In this document: piece by piece, positions 35,401 through 43,130 of the stretch
How positions within the stretch are numbered: the first letter of the stretch is position 1
How the letters are laid out: every line of letters begins with the position of its first letter
Assembly: GCF_900116615.1 (NCBI RefSeq)
Contig: NZ_FPBF01000003.1
Coordinates: forward strand, 682,001-746,000
Length of the DNA stretch: 64,000 nucleotides
From: Algoriphagus locisalis
GTDB lineage: Bacteria; Bacteroidota; Bacteroidia; Cytophagales; Cyclobacteriaceae
Direction of reading: 5' to 3'
The notes under the pieces: model-generated
Databases searched by the model: none
What the model was told of the DNA's origin: nothing
What the model saw: only the letters and a program-made list of their open reading frames with translations
Position numbers and translations under genes: made by a program

Positions 35401-37730
35401 AGCTTCTGTCTAGCTGCCTTACCGGCGCAGAAGGTCAATCCTTCTGCTCCCACTACGACATTTCTCTGCACATTTTGGGAAGCCCAGCCGATCAGGGTAG
35501 CATCATAGTTTTCTTGGGACAGACCCGACCCATCAAAAATCCCCTCCATTGAAATGACACTCGAAATATCCCAATTTGCTAGAGACTGGTCAAAAGAAAC
35601 GGCATTTTCAAAAGTTTTATTGAGATTTTGCAGATTATTAAATTCCCAACTACCAATTGGCTGATTAAACAAATCAGCTTCGGCAAACATATAGGAAATA
35701 TTAACTACTGATGACATATCCCAACCTGAGATATCTTGATTGAATTTATCGGCTTCATAAAACATATGAGCTAGACTTAACGCACTGCGCATATTCCATT
35801 GATCGATTTTACCATTGAATAATCGAGCATTAGAAAACATTTGCTCAAAGTTTTCTATTGTCGAAACATCCCAGTTATTCAGATCAGGTGTGGTAATCCC
35901 GGTCTTGTAGAACATTTCGTTAAGAGTAAATGCTTGACTTAAGTCCGGCGCATCAGTGGCATTGATGTCCATAAATTCGCCTTCTTCAAACGCTTTGGAT
36001 CCATCCTTCCACTGGATTGCCCCCCACTGCTCTACAGATATAATTTTTGAAGGATTACTTGCGATTCCATTGATCCATAGTTTTGGAAATTGTCCAGTAA
36101 TACTGATTTTATATGGGCCTGTATTATCATAGCGGTGAAAACCTCGACCTGTAAGCCCCTCCTCTATGGTCCCATCACCCCAATCTATCGTGTAGTTGTA
36201 GGAATAGTTAGGATCTGCAGTGGGGATATAAATCTCTTTGTTCGTTGCCCCCCAGATGGTTACAAACGCATCCGGATCATCCACTTGGCACTCTTCCGCC
36301 AAAGCATCCCCCACGAAAGTCCACCCATACTCATCTATCAATTTCTGTCTGGCAGCTTTGCCTTCACAGAAAGTCAGCCCTTCTGCACCTACCATCACAT
36401 TTCGCTTCACGTCCTGACTAGCCCAGCCTATCAATGTCTTATCGTAATTTTCCTGAGAAAGGGAGGATCCGTCAAAAATACGGGCCATGTCTATAATATT
36501 TCGGATATCCCAAGAGCCTAAATCCACATTCAAAGGTGCTCCTCCAAAAGTTCCATTCATAACTGAAATAGTAGACACATCCCATTCTTCAAGGTTAAAT
36601 GGAACAGAATAGCTTCCAGCCAACGTATAATACAAACTAGATACTCCTGATAAATCCGGCAAATCATGAGTACTGATGTTTAACTCAAAGCCAAAAGAAT
36701 CTAAATTTTTCCACTTGATATCACCCCACTGCTGAACAATCCCTATGTTAGGCCACAATTTGAGGTCAGCTGAAGTTAAACCACCATAGACTTCAATGGT
36801 AACTTGATTGAAAGTTTCTATCCGGTATAGGCCTCCTTCTGGCAAAAATTTATAGTAAGTAGATTTTATATCACCAAGGGAAGTTGATTCTATTACTTTC
36901 ATTAATACATCAGTTCCTTGCAATGTAAAACTAAAGTTGCCTTCATTTATATCGGGAGAAACTGAAAAAATAAATGGTCTTTGGGTCAAATGCTCACAAA
37001 ACTCCACATCCCCTACAAACGTCCACCCATACTCATCGATTAGCTTCTGCCTAGCTACCTTCCCTTCACAAAAAACCAACCCTTCTGCTCCTACCACCAC
37101 ATTTCGCTGGACATTTTGTGAAGCCCAGCCGATCAGCGTTGCGTCATAGTTTTGTGGAGATAGTGTTGATCCACTGAAGATCTCACTCATATCTGTTATC
37201 ATGCGGATGTCCCAATCCCCAAGATTCTCATCAAACCTAGCATTTCGAAACATTCTCGCTAATGAAGTTACCTGGCTGAGGTCTGGCTTATCGATCGACG
37301 AAATACCAAATTGAACATCAGTCCCATTAAACATATCCTCCATACTATTCCATTCAACACCCCCCCATTGAACGATTTCTTCAAGATGATAAGGCTGTCC
37401 AGGGTTCAAATAGCTTTCAAGTGAAACCCTGGTCAAGCTTCCTGATATACTGATAGTATATTCCCCTGGGTTATCATAAAAATTCGACACTCCCATTCCC
37501 TCATTTGCGTCAGGTATAGTTAAGCTTTTTCCATTGCCCCAATCAATCGTTAGACCAGTACCATAAACTGAAAAACCAACTTGAGGATAGTCCCCTTCAT
37601 GCACATTCCATTTAAACACAAATGGTTTTTCTTGGGCAAATGCCTGATTTAGAAAGGAGAACCCAATATTGATGATAATCATCAATACCAGAAATTTGAA
37701 ACTGAAAATCAAAAATGGTGTTAATTTCAT
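32484..37730 (-). CDS. Giant surface adhesin: BspA-like DUF285 repeats, MBG/Ig-like repeats, DUF11 repeats and a type B T9SS C-terminus
   Basis: A 1748-residue exported protein. Signal peptide about 1-32. Residues 33-243, 250-475 and 485-788 form three PKD-like/BspA-type (DUF285) modules, each closed by a conserved block (YDATLIGWASQNVQRN...VGD; 195-241, 429-475, 742-788). Residues 797-1040 and 1048-1291 are two copies of a 245-residue unit (MBG-like then Ig-like with CxxE...C cysteines). Residues 1295-1405, 1415-1535 and 1540-1660 are DUF11-type strands. The C-terminus (1663-1748) has IPNVFTPNGDGINESW and NDWSGTGLTRGTYFYEL, the gliding-motility CHU_C signal that hands the protein to the type IX system. 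It probably mediates attachment; binding partner is unknown. Confidence 0.93.
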   Translation of the reverse strand: MKLTPFLIFSFKFLVLMIIINIGFSFLNQAFAQEKPFVFKWNVHEGDYPQVGFSVYGTGLTIDWGNGKSLTIPDANEGMGVSNFYDNPGEYTISISGSLTRVSLESYLNPGQPYHLEEIVQWGGVEWNSMEDMFNGTDVQFGISSIDKPDLSQVTSLARMFRNARFDENLGDWDIRMITDMSEIFSGSTLSPQNYDATLIGWASQNVQRNVVVGAEGLVFCEGKVARQKLIDEYGWTFVGDVEFCEHLTQRPFIFSVSPDINEGNFSFTLQGTDVLMKVIESTSLGDIKSTYYKFLPEGGLYRIETFNQVTIEVYGGLTSADLKLWPNIGIVQQWGDIKWKNLDSFGFELNISTHDLPDLSGVSSLYYTLAGSYSVPFNLEEWDVSTISVMNGTFGGAPLNVDLGSWDIRNIIDMARIFDGSSLSQENYDKTLIGWASQDVKRNVMVGAEGLTFCEGKAARQKLIDEYGWTFVGDALAEECQVDDPDAFVTIWGATNKEIYIPTADPNYSYNYTIDWGDGTIEEGLTGRGFHRYDNTGPYKISITGQFPKLWINGIASNPSKIISVEQWGAIQWKDGSKAFEEGEFMDINATDAPDLSQAFTLNEMFYKTGITTPDLNNWDVSTIENFEQMFSNARLFNGKIDQWNMRSALSLAHMFYEADKFNQDISGWDMSSVVNISYMFAEADLFNQPIGSWEFNNLQNLNKTFENAVSFDQSLANWDISSVISMEGIFDGSGLSQENYDATLIGWASQNVQRNVVVGAEGLTFCAGKAARQKLIDDYLWRFEGDAEATDCKELITGITFEDATFTYDGTLKTITIIGELPDGVTVTYENNTGTEVGSQTATAYLDGGENYEDLTLTATLTIEEGEAPTATASDIQVENREVCAGEIVLLEAISTSVTNPVFTFYLDADLTQKIESSEIEVFQDTQVFVTVKGDGVNENLPEEAVIIDIKVNLVEAPVFLVSSQEFCSENMPTLDDLVVEPITSGATMEYYASLESNEPLAWNTPLENKTYYAEVYDGVNGCGSARVPITAVLKTCEQEPGEKLPIDGITFADATFIYDGTEKSIQISGNLPTGVTVTYENNTRTEIGSQTATAKLDGGESYENLTLIATLTIVEGEVPTATASDIQVTELEVCLGEVLDLTASSTTVTSPIFTFYLDEQLTQKIEDDKIQILGDTQIFVTVKGSGINENIPGEAAVWQIAVRTVEPPVFLMVTQEFCVEDKATLAQIVVQGIGEEEQLNYYSSEDASEPLAMSALLESKTYFAEKVDLLSGCSSVRIPVVVEVNTCPQESINFSISKTADVSTVLPGGQITYTITIQNDSDQSTGQLNVSDQLNEFLTFISASHNGQLNGENEVTWTVDNLEAGASIQLNLLVEVSLDVPVDQVISNVAEGKLVDDPEQVKPSNTVEVLVDGVAQTAVSIQKNQSVNGEISPGESIEYQITVTNTGESPAFDLVIEDVFPQELVLTNASTGAEVENSKVTWYLEELAAGQSVSFTLSFDVLGEQGSLINFASASGENFPAVSDQTDPVTIKEIPSPDLMIYLESAPEMVLKGKEYQIKIQVVNTGSVGSGPLAVDHYFSDLVGYVRVSSEVGDISYDSSNKYLIWTIDEISPGDTLELILELKANEEGLVENFFQVYSDTPDPDYSNNELVFTINQSELRIPNVFTPNGDGINESWRIEQLNELFASNQLVVFDRMGKTVFSTDNYQNDWSGTGLTRGTYFYELTTIDFEGNSYQFSGFVTLIY
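33858..35342 (-). repeat. Tandem 245-residue repeat within the adhesin
   Basis: Two copies, 34611-35342 and 33858-34589, are highly similar at protein level (TYENNTGTEVGSQTATA versus TYENNTRTEIGSQTATA). The DNA similarity suggests a fairly recent duplication, so recombination between copies could change adhesin length. Confidence 0.8.
35367..37148 (-). repeat. Three copies of a 47-residue block closing the DUF285 modules
   Basis: Copies at 37008-37148, 36306-36446 and 35367-35507 encode nearly the same text (ATLIGWASQNVQRNVVVGAE and ARQKLIDEYGWTFVGD). They mark module boundaries and point to stepwise module duplication. Confidence 0.75.
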
Positions 37731-38028
37731 TTTGCTTAACTATTTCGGCTTAAAAGCCATTAAAGGAATCAAAACATTGAATTAATGTGATTTATTTAGA
37801 TCAAAACTCAAGTAATTGCCAACTAATATTCAGTCTTACCCAATTTTTAACAAGTCAGAATTAGAATTCGGCACAGTTAACTGAGATTATGGAAAACACT
37901 TTTTAAAAAGTCATCTACCAAATGGATTCATATTCTAACACCAAAAATATCCGTTCAGAAACTCAATGCATATCCCCATAAATGGGGAATTTTATCAAAA
38001 AACTGAATTAGAAACACTTAGATTTTCT
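37731..38028. other. Noncoding spacer upstream of the adhesin, with a small hairpin
   Basis: No gene seen. A perfect small hairpin TCCCCA-TAAA-TGGGGA lies at 37973-37988, about 40 nt beyond the stop of the LuxR-type gene. It lacks a T-run on the minus strand, so a terminator role is doubtful. The adhesin promoter must be in this spacer, but I could not place a clear -7 box. Confidence 0.4.
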
Positions 38029-38811
38029 TCAAATCAATCCATTTTTGACACAAAAAAACACCAACTGAGCTGTGTTCTTACAGCCAGACTTTTTCAGTAA
38101 ATTTTTACGATGGGAAATAACCGTTTCTTCAGAAACAAAAAGTTGAACACTGATTTCTTTAGTGGTCAAACCCTCACCTATCAGAATAACTATCTCCCGC
38201 TCTCTCTTGGTGAACTTTGGAAGAAAGCTATCAACTTCCGATTGTGAAGATTCGTTAGAATACCCAGAAATAACCAGATTGCCCCTTTCCCCGGTCAAAT
38301 CTGTAATGGATAATTTATAGGAATTCGTTTGGGTAATGTGGGATATATCTGAATGTATCCCCAGAACTTTTTCAAGAGCTCCCTCTTCGTTAGTTGCCAA
38401 AGTGATTGTCTGCATCAAAAACAACCTAAAAGTCCCATCGTAAATTTGCTCACGAATAGAATAACTGAACTTATAATTAATTATTTCAGATGCATTCAGT
38501 TTCGTTTTTATATAGGTAGCAACCTGGTTTTCGCTGGCATATACAAAAGGCATATCTTCTGAATGAAACACTCCCACCAATGAAGACAAATGAGCTCCTG
38601 TCAAATCTATGCCTAATATTTTCTTAGTTGATGGAGAGCAAAAATCAAATGTGAGACTTGCCGAATCCAATACATAGTAATAATAAGGACCTGGAGTAAA
38701 AATTGATCCCAAAATACTTTCAAACTGAGGAATGGGAATCCTGTCTGATCGATTTGCAAGATATCCCTGGTGCCCTTTATATAATTCCAAAATGTCTTTA
38801 GCTTTCTTCAT
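38029..38811 (-). CDS. LuxR-type transcriptional regulator with PAS domain
   Basis: A 260-residue cytoplasmic regulator. Residues about 38-155 look like a PAS fold (YYYVLDSASLTFDFCSPSTKKILGID, split here; GIHSDISHITQ at the end). The C-terminal HTH (about 196-258) has the classic FTKREREIVILIGEGLTTKEI and VSEETVISHRKNLLKKSG. No receiver domain, so it is not a response regulator; the PAS pocket would sense a small ligand or redox. It lies 300 bp from the adhesin and may control that operon, which is inference. Confidence 0.88.
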   Translation of the reverse strand: MKKAKDILELYKGHQGYLANRSDRIPIPQFESILGSIFTPGPYYYYVLDSASLTFDFCSPSTKKILGIDLTGAHLSSLVGVFHSEDMPFVYASENQVATYIKTKLNASEIINYKFSYSIREQIYDGTFRLFLMQTITLATNEEGALEKVLGIHSDISHITQTNSYKLSITDLTGERGNLVISGYSNESSQSEVDSFLPKFTKREREIVILIGEGLTTKEISVQLFVSEETVISHRKNLLKKSGCKNTAQLVFFCVKNGLI

Positions 38812-39066
38812 AGGAAAAAAAAAATTGATCGCAGTTAAATACAGCTTTAAAATAATCCATTTAAAGGAATCAAACTGGATTTTATTCCAAAAAACTAGAG
38901 ATTCTTTACTTCAAAAACATCTTATTAAACATAACTTCCTACAAATCATTTAATTAATATCACCCTAATATTCTTGCCCCAAAACACAAAATGCTAGAGA
39001 TAGGAAAGAAAAATAGACTTGTTTTGACCCGACATTTGGGTATAAAGGCTCAATTTAAGGATTTAG
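38812..39066. other. Spacer between lysR and luxR-type genes
   Basis: No gene seen. It contains GTTTTGACCCGACATTTG (39021-39038), shared exactly with 31393-31410 upstream of the XRE membrane gene. Confidence 0.4.
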
Positions 39067-39933
39067 CTAGATCAAAGGCAAAACTTGCTTTAATGCAGGA
39101 TTTCTATTTTCAGCCTTCCAAATCGCTGAAAGCTCGGTGAATTGCGGAATATTCGGAATCTGCATAAATCGCACATTCAATTCATATCCTTCTTTCAAAG
39201 AAGTGGGTACAATGGCCACTCCCATTCCATTTTCCACTAGCTTGAAAATCGTCAAAGCATGCACGGATTTATGCCTGATTCTGGGAGAAAAACCTGCATC
39301 CCGACAAATCCCCATAATCTGTTCATAATATAGATTGCTATAGTCTGAGGAGAAAAGCACAAAAGGTTCATCCTTGAATTGATTGACGGAAATAAAATCT
39401 CGCTCCCGAAGCGGATGATTTGTGGGCACCACCAGTGAAAAGCTATCTCGCAAAACCACCTTCATTTCCAAATCACTCGGCACAGAAGCCAATCTTACAA
39501 AACCCAGATCCAACTTATCTTTCTCTATCATTTCCACCTGAACAGCGTTACTAAGCTCCTCCAAACTCGTGCTGATCAAGGGCTGTTGAGAATTCAATTT
39601 TGAAAGTAAATCCGGCAAAACCTGATTGGATGCTGATCCCAAAAACCCAACTCTAAGTTCTCCAATTTTCCCTGCAGCTATTAACTTCAGCTGGTTTCTG
39701 GTCATCTCCAGATGATTGAGCACAAAATCAACCTCCCCTTTGAGGTAAGTCCCAGCCACAGTCAATGCCACATGTTTCTGATCCCGTTCAAATAACTGAA
39801 CCTCAAAAATCTCTTCCAACTGCTTAATCTGTCGGCTCAATCCAGGTTGCGAAATAAATAAGCGCTCAGCTGCTTTCCGAAAATTCAACTCTTCTGCTAC
39901 AGCCTTAAAATAATTCAGATGCCTCAATTCCAT
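39067..39933 (-). CDS. LysR-family transcriptional regulator, probable hut operon regulator
   Basis: 288 residues. The N-terminal winged HTH (1-60) has LNYFKAVAEELNFRKAAERLFISQPGLSRQIKQLE (split: NFRKAAERLFISQPGLSRQ). The C-terminal two-lobed effector domain (about 90-288) has GELRVGFLGSASNQVLPDLL. It is transcribed away from hutH, and the 100-bp spacer holds a perfect palindrome next to its start codon. LysR proteins beside their divergent targets usually activate them with a metabolite; urocanate or histidine is the likely signal by analogy. Confidence 0.9.
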   Translation of the reverse strand: MELRHLNYFKAVAEELNFRKAAERLFISQPGLSRQIKQLEEIFEVQLFERDQKHVALTVAGTYLKGEVDFVLNHLEMTRNQLKLIAAGKIGELRVGFLGSASNQVLPDLLSKLNSQQPLISTSLEELSNAVQVEMIEKDKLDLGFVRLASVPSDLEMKVVLRDSFSLVVPTNHPLRERDFISVNQFKDEPFVLFSSDYSNLYYEQIMGICRDAGFSPRIRHKSVHALTIFKLVENGMGVAIVPTSLKEGYELNVRFMQIPNIPQFTELSAIWKAENRNPALKQVLPLI

Positions 39934-40002
39934 GATACCTCAAAGGTATCACATATTGACAAAATTGATATCAAAAATTATCATAAAGGCTTGGTATCTT
40001 TG
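39934..40002. promoter_or_regulatory. hutH / lysR divergent control region with palindrome GATACCTCAAAGGTATC
   Basis: A perfect 7-bp inverted repeat (39934-39940 and 39944-39950, loop CAA) begins on the base after the lysR start codon. On the minus strand it contains TACCTTTG (39941-39948), a -7 box so close to the ATG that lysR would be nearly leaderless. A second palindrome TTGATATCAA (39965-39974) overlaps a minus-strand TTTG that could be the -33. On the plus strand TATCTTTG (39995-40002) is a -7 box for hutH. GGTATC recurs at 39993-39998. So a LysR site probably covers both promoters. Confidence 0.65.
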
Positions 40003-40033
40003 TAGAGACCCTAGAATATTTACCCAAATAGTA

Positions 40034-41599
40034 ATGGAAACTTTCAACTACGGATTAGAACATCTGACAGCCGGCATAGCATTAAAGCTTGCGAGGAAAG
40101 AACTCAAAGGAATTATCAGCCCTGAAACCCGGGAAAAAGTTCAAGCTTCTTCACAAGCGGTTGCCAATATCGCCAAAGGTGAAAAGGCAGTTTACGGAAT
40201 CAATACAGGATTCGGCCCTCTTTGCACCAGCAAAATATCTGCTGCTGACACACAGACTTTGCAGGAGAATCTATTGAAAAGTCATGCCGTAGGATTGGGA
40301 GAACCTGTGCCGATAGAAATTTCCAAACTCATGCTTGTATTGAAGCTACAGGCTTTGGCGCAGGGATATTCTGGAATTCGACTGGAAACCTTGGATCGAA
40401 TGATTTGGATGTTGGAAAATGAGGTGATTCCAGTCGTGCCCATCCAAGGGTCAGTTGGGGCATCCGGTGATTTAGCTCCACTTTCTCACTTGTTTTTGCC
40501 ATTGCTTGGACTTGGCAAGGTTCATTTCGAAGGAAAGATCCAACAAACTTCCGCAGTTTTTGAAAAGCTAGGAATATCAGCACTTTCTCTTGGACCAAAA
40601 GAAGGTTTGGCCCTAATCAACGGAACGCAATTCATGGCGGCTTATGGAGTAAAAATCGTGGATCGCCTGCACAATTTGCTTGTCCATGCTGACATTACCG
40701 GAGCAATGATGATTGAGGGATTGATGGGTTCGATCAAACCATTTTCCCCTGAATTGCATCAGCTTAGACCATTCGCAGGTAACCAGCACGTAGCTCAGAC
40801 AATCCTGAACTTACTTCATGAGTCCGAAATCGTCAACTCGCACTTGGATTGTGCCAGAGTACAAGATCCCTATTCTTTGCGATGCATGCCGCAAGTCCAT
40901 GGAGCATCGAGAAATGCTTGGTTGCACCTGAAGGAGGCTATCGAAACTGAAATCAATTCTGTTACTGACAATCCTGTCGTGTTCAGCGAAGATCACACGA
41001 TTTCCGGAGGAAGTTTTCATGGCCAACCCATCGCTTTGCCTTTGGATTATGCCTGCCTTGCTGCTTCAGAATTGGGAAATATTTCAGATCGGCGAATCTA
41101 TCTTTCCCTAGAAGGAGATACTCCCGGCGTACCAAAATTGCTATTGAAAGAAACTGGTTTGAACTCCGGTTTGATGATCCCACAATACACCACCGCAGCT
41201 CTGGCATCAGAAAACAAAGGCCTTTGCTTTCCTGCATCTGCGGACAGCATACCTACCTCATTAGGACAGGAAGACCATGTGAGTATGGGTTCGATAGGTG
41301 CTAGAAAAGCTTTAAGGGTAATTGAAAACGTGGAGAAAATCTTGGGAATTGAGCTTTTCTACGCTGCTCAGGCTATGGACTTTCACGCTCCTTTGAAATC
41401 AGGAAAAGTAATGACCGCGATTCATGAGCACGTCCGAACCAAAATCACTCCTGTAATCAATGATCGGGTGATGACTGAGGATATGGAAGCGGCAATCGAG
41501 ATGATTCAAAGTGGTGAGTTGATTGCAATTGCTAATCAGGTAGCCAAAGAAGAAGGTTTACCTTTTGAAACTGAGTGGGGTGAATTATTTAGCTTATAG
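40034..41599 (+). CDS. hutH: Histidine ammonia-lyase
   Basis: Eliminates ammonia from histidine to give urocanate, the first step of histidine use. 521 residues from ATG 40034 (METFNYGLEHL); an upstream ATG at 39932 would lie inside the control region. The MIO prosthetic group forms from A-S-G in GSVGASGDLAPLSH (about 143-156). YGINTGFGPL (about 52-61) and the C-terminal HEHVRTKITP, MTEDMEAAIEM text match the family. First gene of the hut set; a long inverted repeat separates it from hutI. Confidence 0.97.
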   Translation: METFNYGLEHLTAGIALKLARKELKGIISPETREKVQASSQAVANIAKGEKAVYGINTGFGPLCTSKISAADTQTLQENLLKSHAVGLGEPVPIEISKLMLVLKLQALAQGYSGIRLETLDRMIWMLENEVIPVVPIQGSVGASGDLAPLSHLFLPLLGLGKVHFEGKIQQTSAVFEKLGISALSLGPKEGLALINGTQFMAAYGVKIVDRLHNLLVHADITGAMMIEGLMGSIKPFSPELHQLRPFAGNQHVAQTILNLLHESEIVNSHLDCARVQDPYSLRCMPQVHGASRNAWLHLKEAIETEINSVTDNPVVFSEDHTISGGSFHGQPIALPLDYACLAASELGNISDRRIYLSLEGDTPGVPKLLLKETGLNSGLMIPQYTTAALASENKGLCFPASADSIPTSLGQEDHVSMGSIGARKALRVIENVEKILGIELFYAAQAMDFHAPLKSGKVMTAIHEHVRTKITPVINDRVMTEDMEAAIEMIQSGELIAIANQVAKEEGLPFETEWGELFSL

Positions 41600-41624
41600 A
41601 ATTGCTAGCGGAAAGGTAATTTTG

Positions 41625-41698
41625 CCCGCAGATTTCCGCTGATAAATTGTAAAAATCTGCGCTTTTATCTGCACCCCTTATCAGCGTAAATCTGCGGG
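41625..41698. repeat. Long inverted repeat between hutH and hutI
   Basis: Arms of 21 bases (41625-41645 and 41678-41698) match at 20 positions and are separated by 32 bases that repeat ATCTGCG and ATCTGC. It begins 26 nt after the hutH stop and ends 44 nt before hutI. There is no T-run, so it is not a simple terminator. It looks like a dispersed hairpin element. Confidence 0.75.
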
Positions 41699-41742
41699 AA
41701 ACTAATAGAAACAACGGTGGTCTTTCTAAAAACCAACAAACC

Positions 41743-42975
41743 ATGAAAAAACTAATCGGCCCTATATCACAACTATTGACTCTAGACAAACTCCCGTTAA
41801 AAGGTGCGTTGAAAGATGAGCAATTGGAGATTCTGGAGTATGCTGGGATCCTGATGGAAGGAGAAAAGATTCTGGAAATTGGAAATTTCAATGATTTAAA
41901 AGCCAAAGCAAAATCGTTAAATGCCGAGGTCATTGAGTTGGAGAAAGATTTTGTGGCTCTTCCAGGTTGGATCGATTGTCACACGCATATTTGTTTTGGA
42001 GGGACACGGGCTCAGGATTTTGCCATGAGGAATGCCGGTAAATCCTACTTGGAAATCGCGGAGGCAGGCGGAGGAATCTGGGATACAGTGACACAAACAA
42101 GAAAACTCCCTCAATCAGAACTTGCAAAGCGAACTGTTACTAATGCCACAAGACACCTGAGTGAAGGTGTGACGACGATTGAGGTGAAAAGCGGCTATGG
42201 CTTGACAGTTGCTGAAGAACTCAAAATGCTTCGCGCTATCAAACAAGCTGGTCAAGAAACTAAAGCCGACTTAATTCCAACTTGCCTGGCAGCTCACATG
42301 AAACCACGGGATTTTGAGGGAACTAATCAGGAATATCTGGAAATGATTTCAAAGGATCTTTTCCCCATTTTAAAATCAGAAAACCTTGCCAACAGGATCG
42401 ATTCTTTTATCGAGAAAAGCGCTTTTTCTCCTGAAGAGATTGAGAGATATTATCAAAAAGCGAAAGAGTTAGGCTTCGATCTTACTGTTCATGCCGATCA
42501 ATTCACTACAGGCGGATCTACAGTTGCTGTGAAATTCAACGCAAAATCTGCCGACCATTTGGAGGCTTCGACTGAAAAAGAAATAGCACTTTTAGCAAAT
42601 TCAAATACCGTTGCAGTTGCTCTTCCGGGAGCTTCAATTGGACTAGGCTGTGCTTTCACTCCTGCCCGCAAAATCCTAGATCAAGGTGGTTCTTTGGCAA
42701 TTGGAAGTGACTGGAATCCAGGTTCCGCTCCCATGGGAGATTTGCTAGCTCAAGCTTCCATTTTAGCAACTTTCGAGAAACTCAGCACCGTAGAAGTTCT
42801 TTCAGCACTGACTTCCCGTGCAGCTTCAGCTTTAGGATTGGAAGACAGAGGAGTTTTGAAAACTGGTCTTTTAGCTGACTTCAACCTTTTCCCAACTTCA
42901 GATTATAGAGAAATCTTGTATCACCAAGGCAAATTGAAACCAGCACAGGTTTGGAAAAAAGGTGTTAAGATTTAA
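41743..42975 (+). CDS. hutI: Imidazolonepropionase
   Basis: Hydrolyses imidazolone-5-propionate to formiminoglutamate, third step of histidine use. 410-residue amidohydrolase. Metal-binding text is seen: PGWIDCHTHICFGGTRAQDF (about 74-93), VKSGYGLTVAEELKML, HADQFTTGGS (about 250-259), and IGSDWNPGSAP (about 324-334). GAGS-type end with LADFNLFP. Between hutH and hutU; the spacer ahead holds the long inverted repeat. Confidence 0.96.
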   Translation: MKKLIGPISQLLTLDKLPLKGALKDEQLEILEYAGILMEGEKILEIGNFNDLKAKAKSLNAEVIELEKDFVALPGWIDCHTHICFGGTRAQDFAMRNAGKSYLEIAEAGGGIWDTVTQTRKLPQSELAKRTVTNATRHLSEGVTTIEVKSGYGLTVAEELKMLRAIKQAGQETKADLIPTCLAAHMKPRDFEGTNQEYLEMISKDLFPILKSENLANRIDSFIEKSAFSPEEIERYYQKAKELGFDLTVHADQFTTGGSTVAVKFNAKSADHLEASTEKEIALLANSNTVAVALPGASIGLGCAFTPARKILDQGGSLAIGSDWNPGSAPMGDLLAQASILATFEKLSTVEVLSALTSRAASALGLEDRGVLKTGLLADFNLFPTSDYREILYHQGKLKPAQVWKKGVKI

Positions 42976-43110
42976 GACAATAGACTTAAGACGTTAGAAT
43001 TAAGATCAGATCCAAGATTCAAGAAACTTTTCTCCTTTATGGCTTTGAGGGAGAATATTAAAATTATCTGTCAAAACCCATTTTCGCTGCGCCGTTGCGC
43101 CGCCGCGAGC
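42970..43110. repeat. Simple-repeat-like spacer between hutI and hutU
   Basis: Right after the hutI stop the text repeats TTAAGAC and TTAGA motifs (42973-43010). Further on (43087-43110) a short GC-rich run GCGCCGTTGCGCCGCCGCGA stands out from the AT-rich surroundings. Both kinds of text recur in intergenic DNA of related bacteria as far as I remember; origin unknown. Confidence 0.4.
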
Positions 43111-43130
43111 AACCCCAATTCGTAAATCAC

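Noticed and set aside
43095-43130. Twelve-codon extension of hutU (MRRREQPQF...)
   Set aside because: It lies in the GC-rich repeat-like spacer; ATG at 43131 is preferred.
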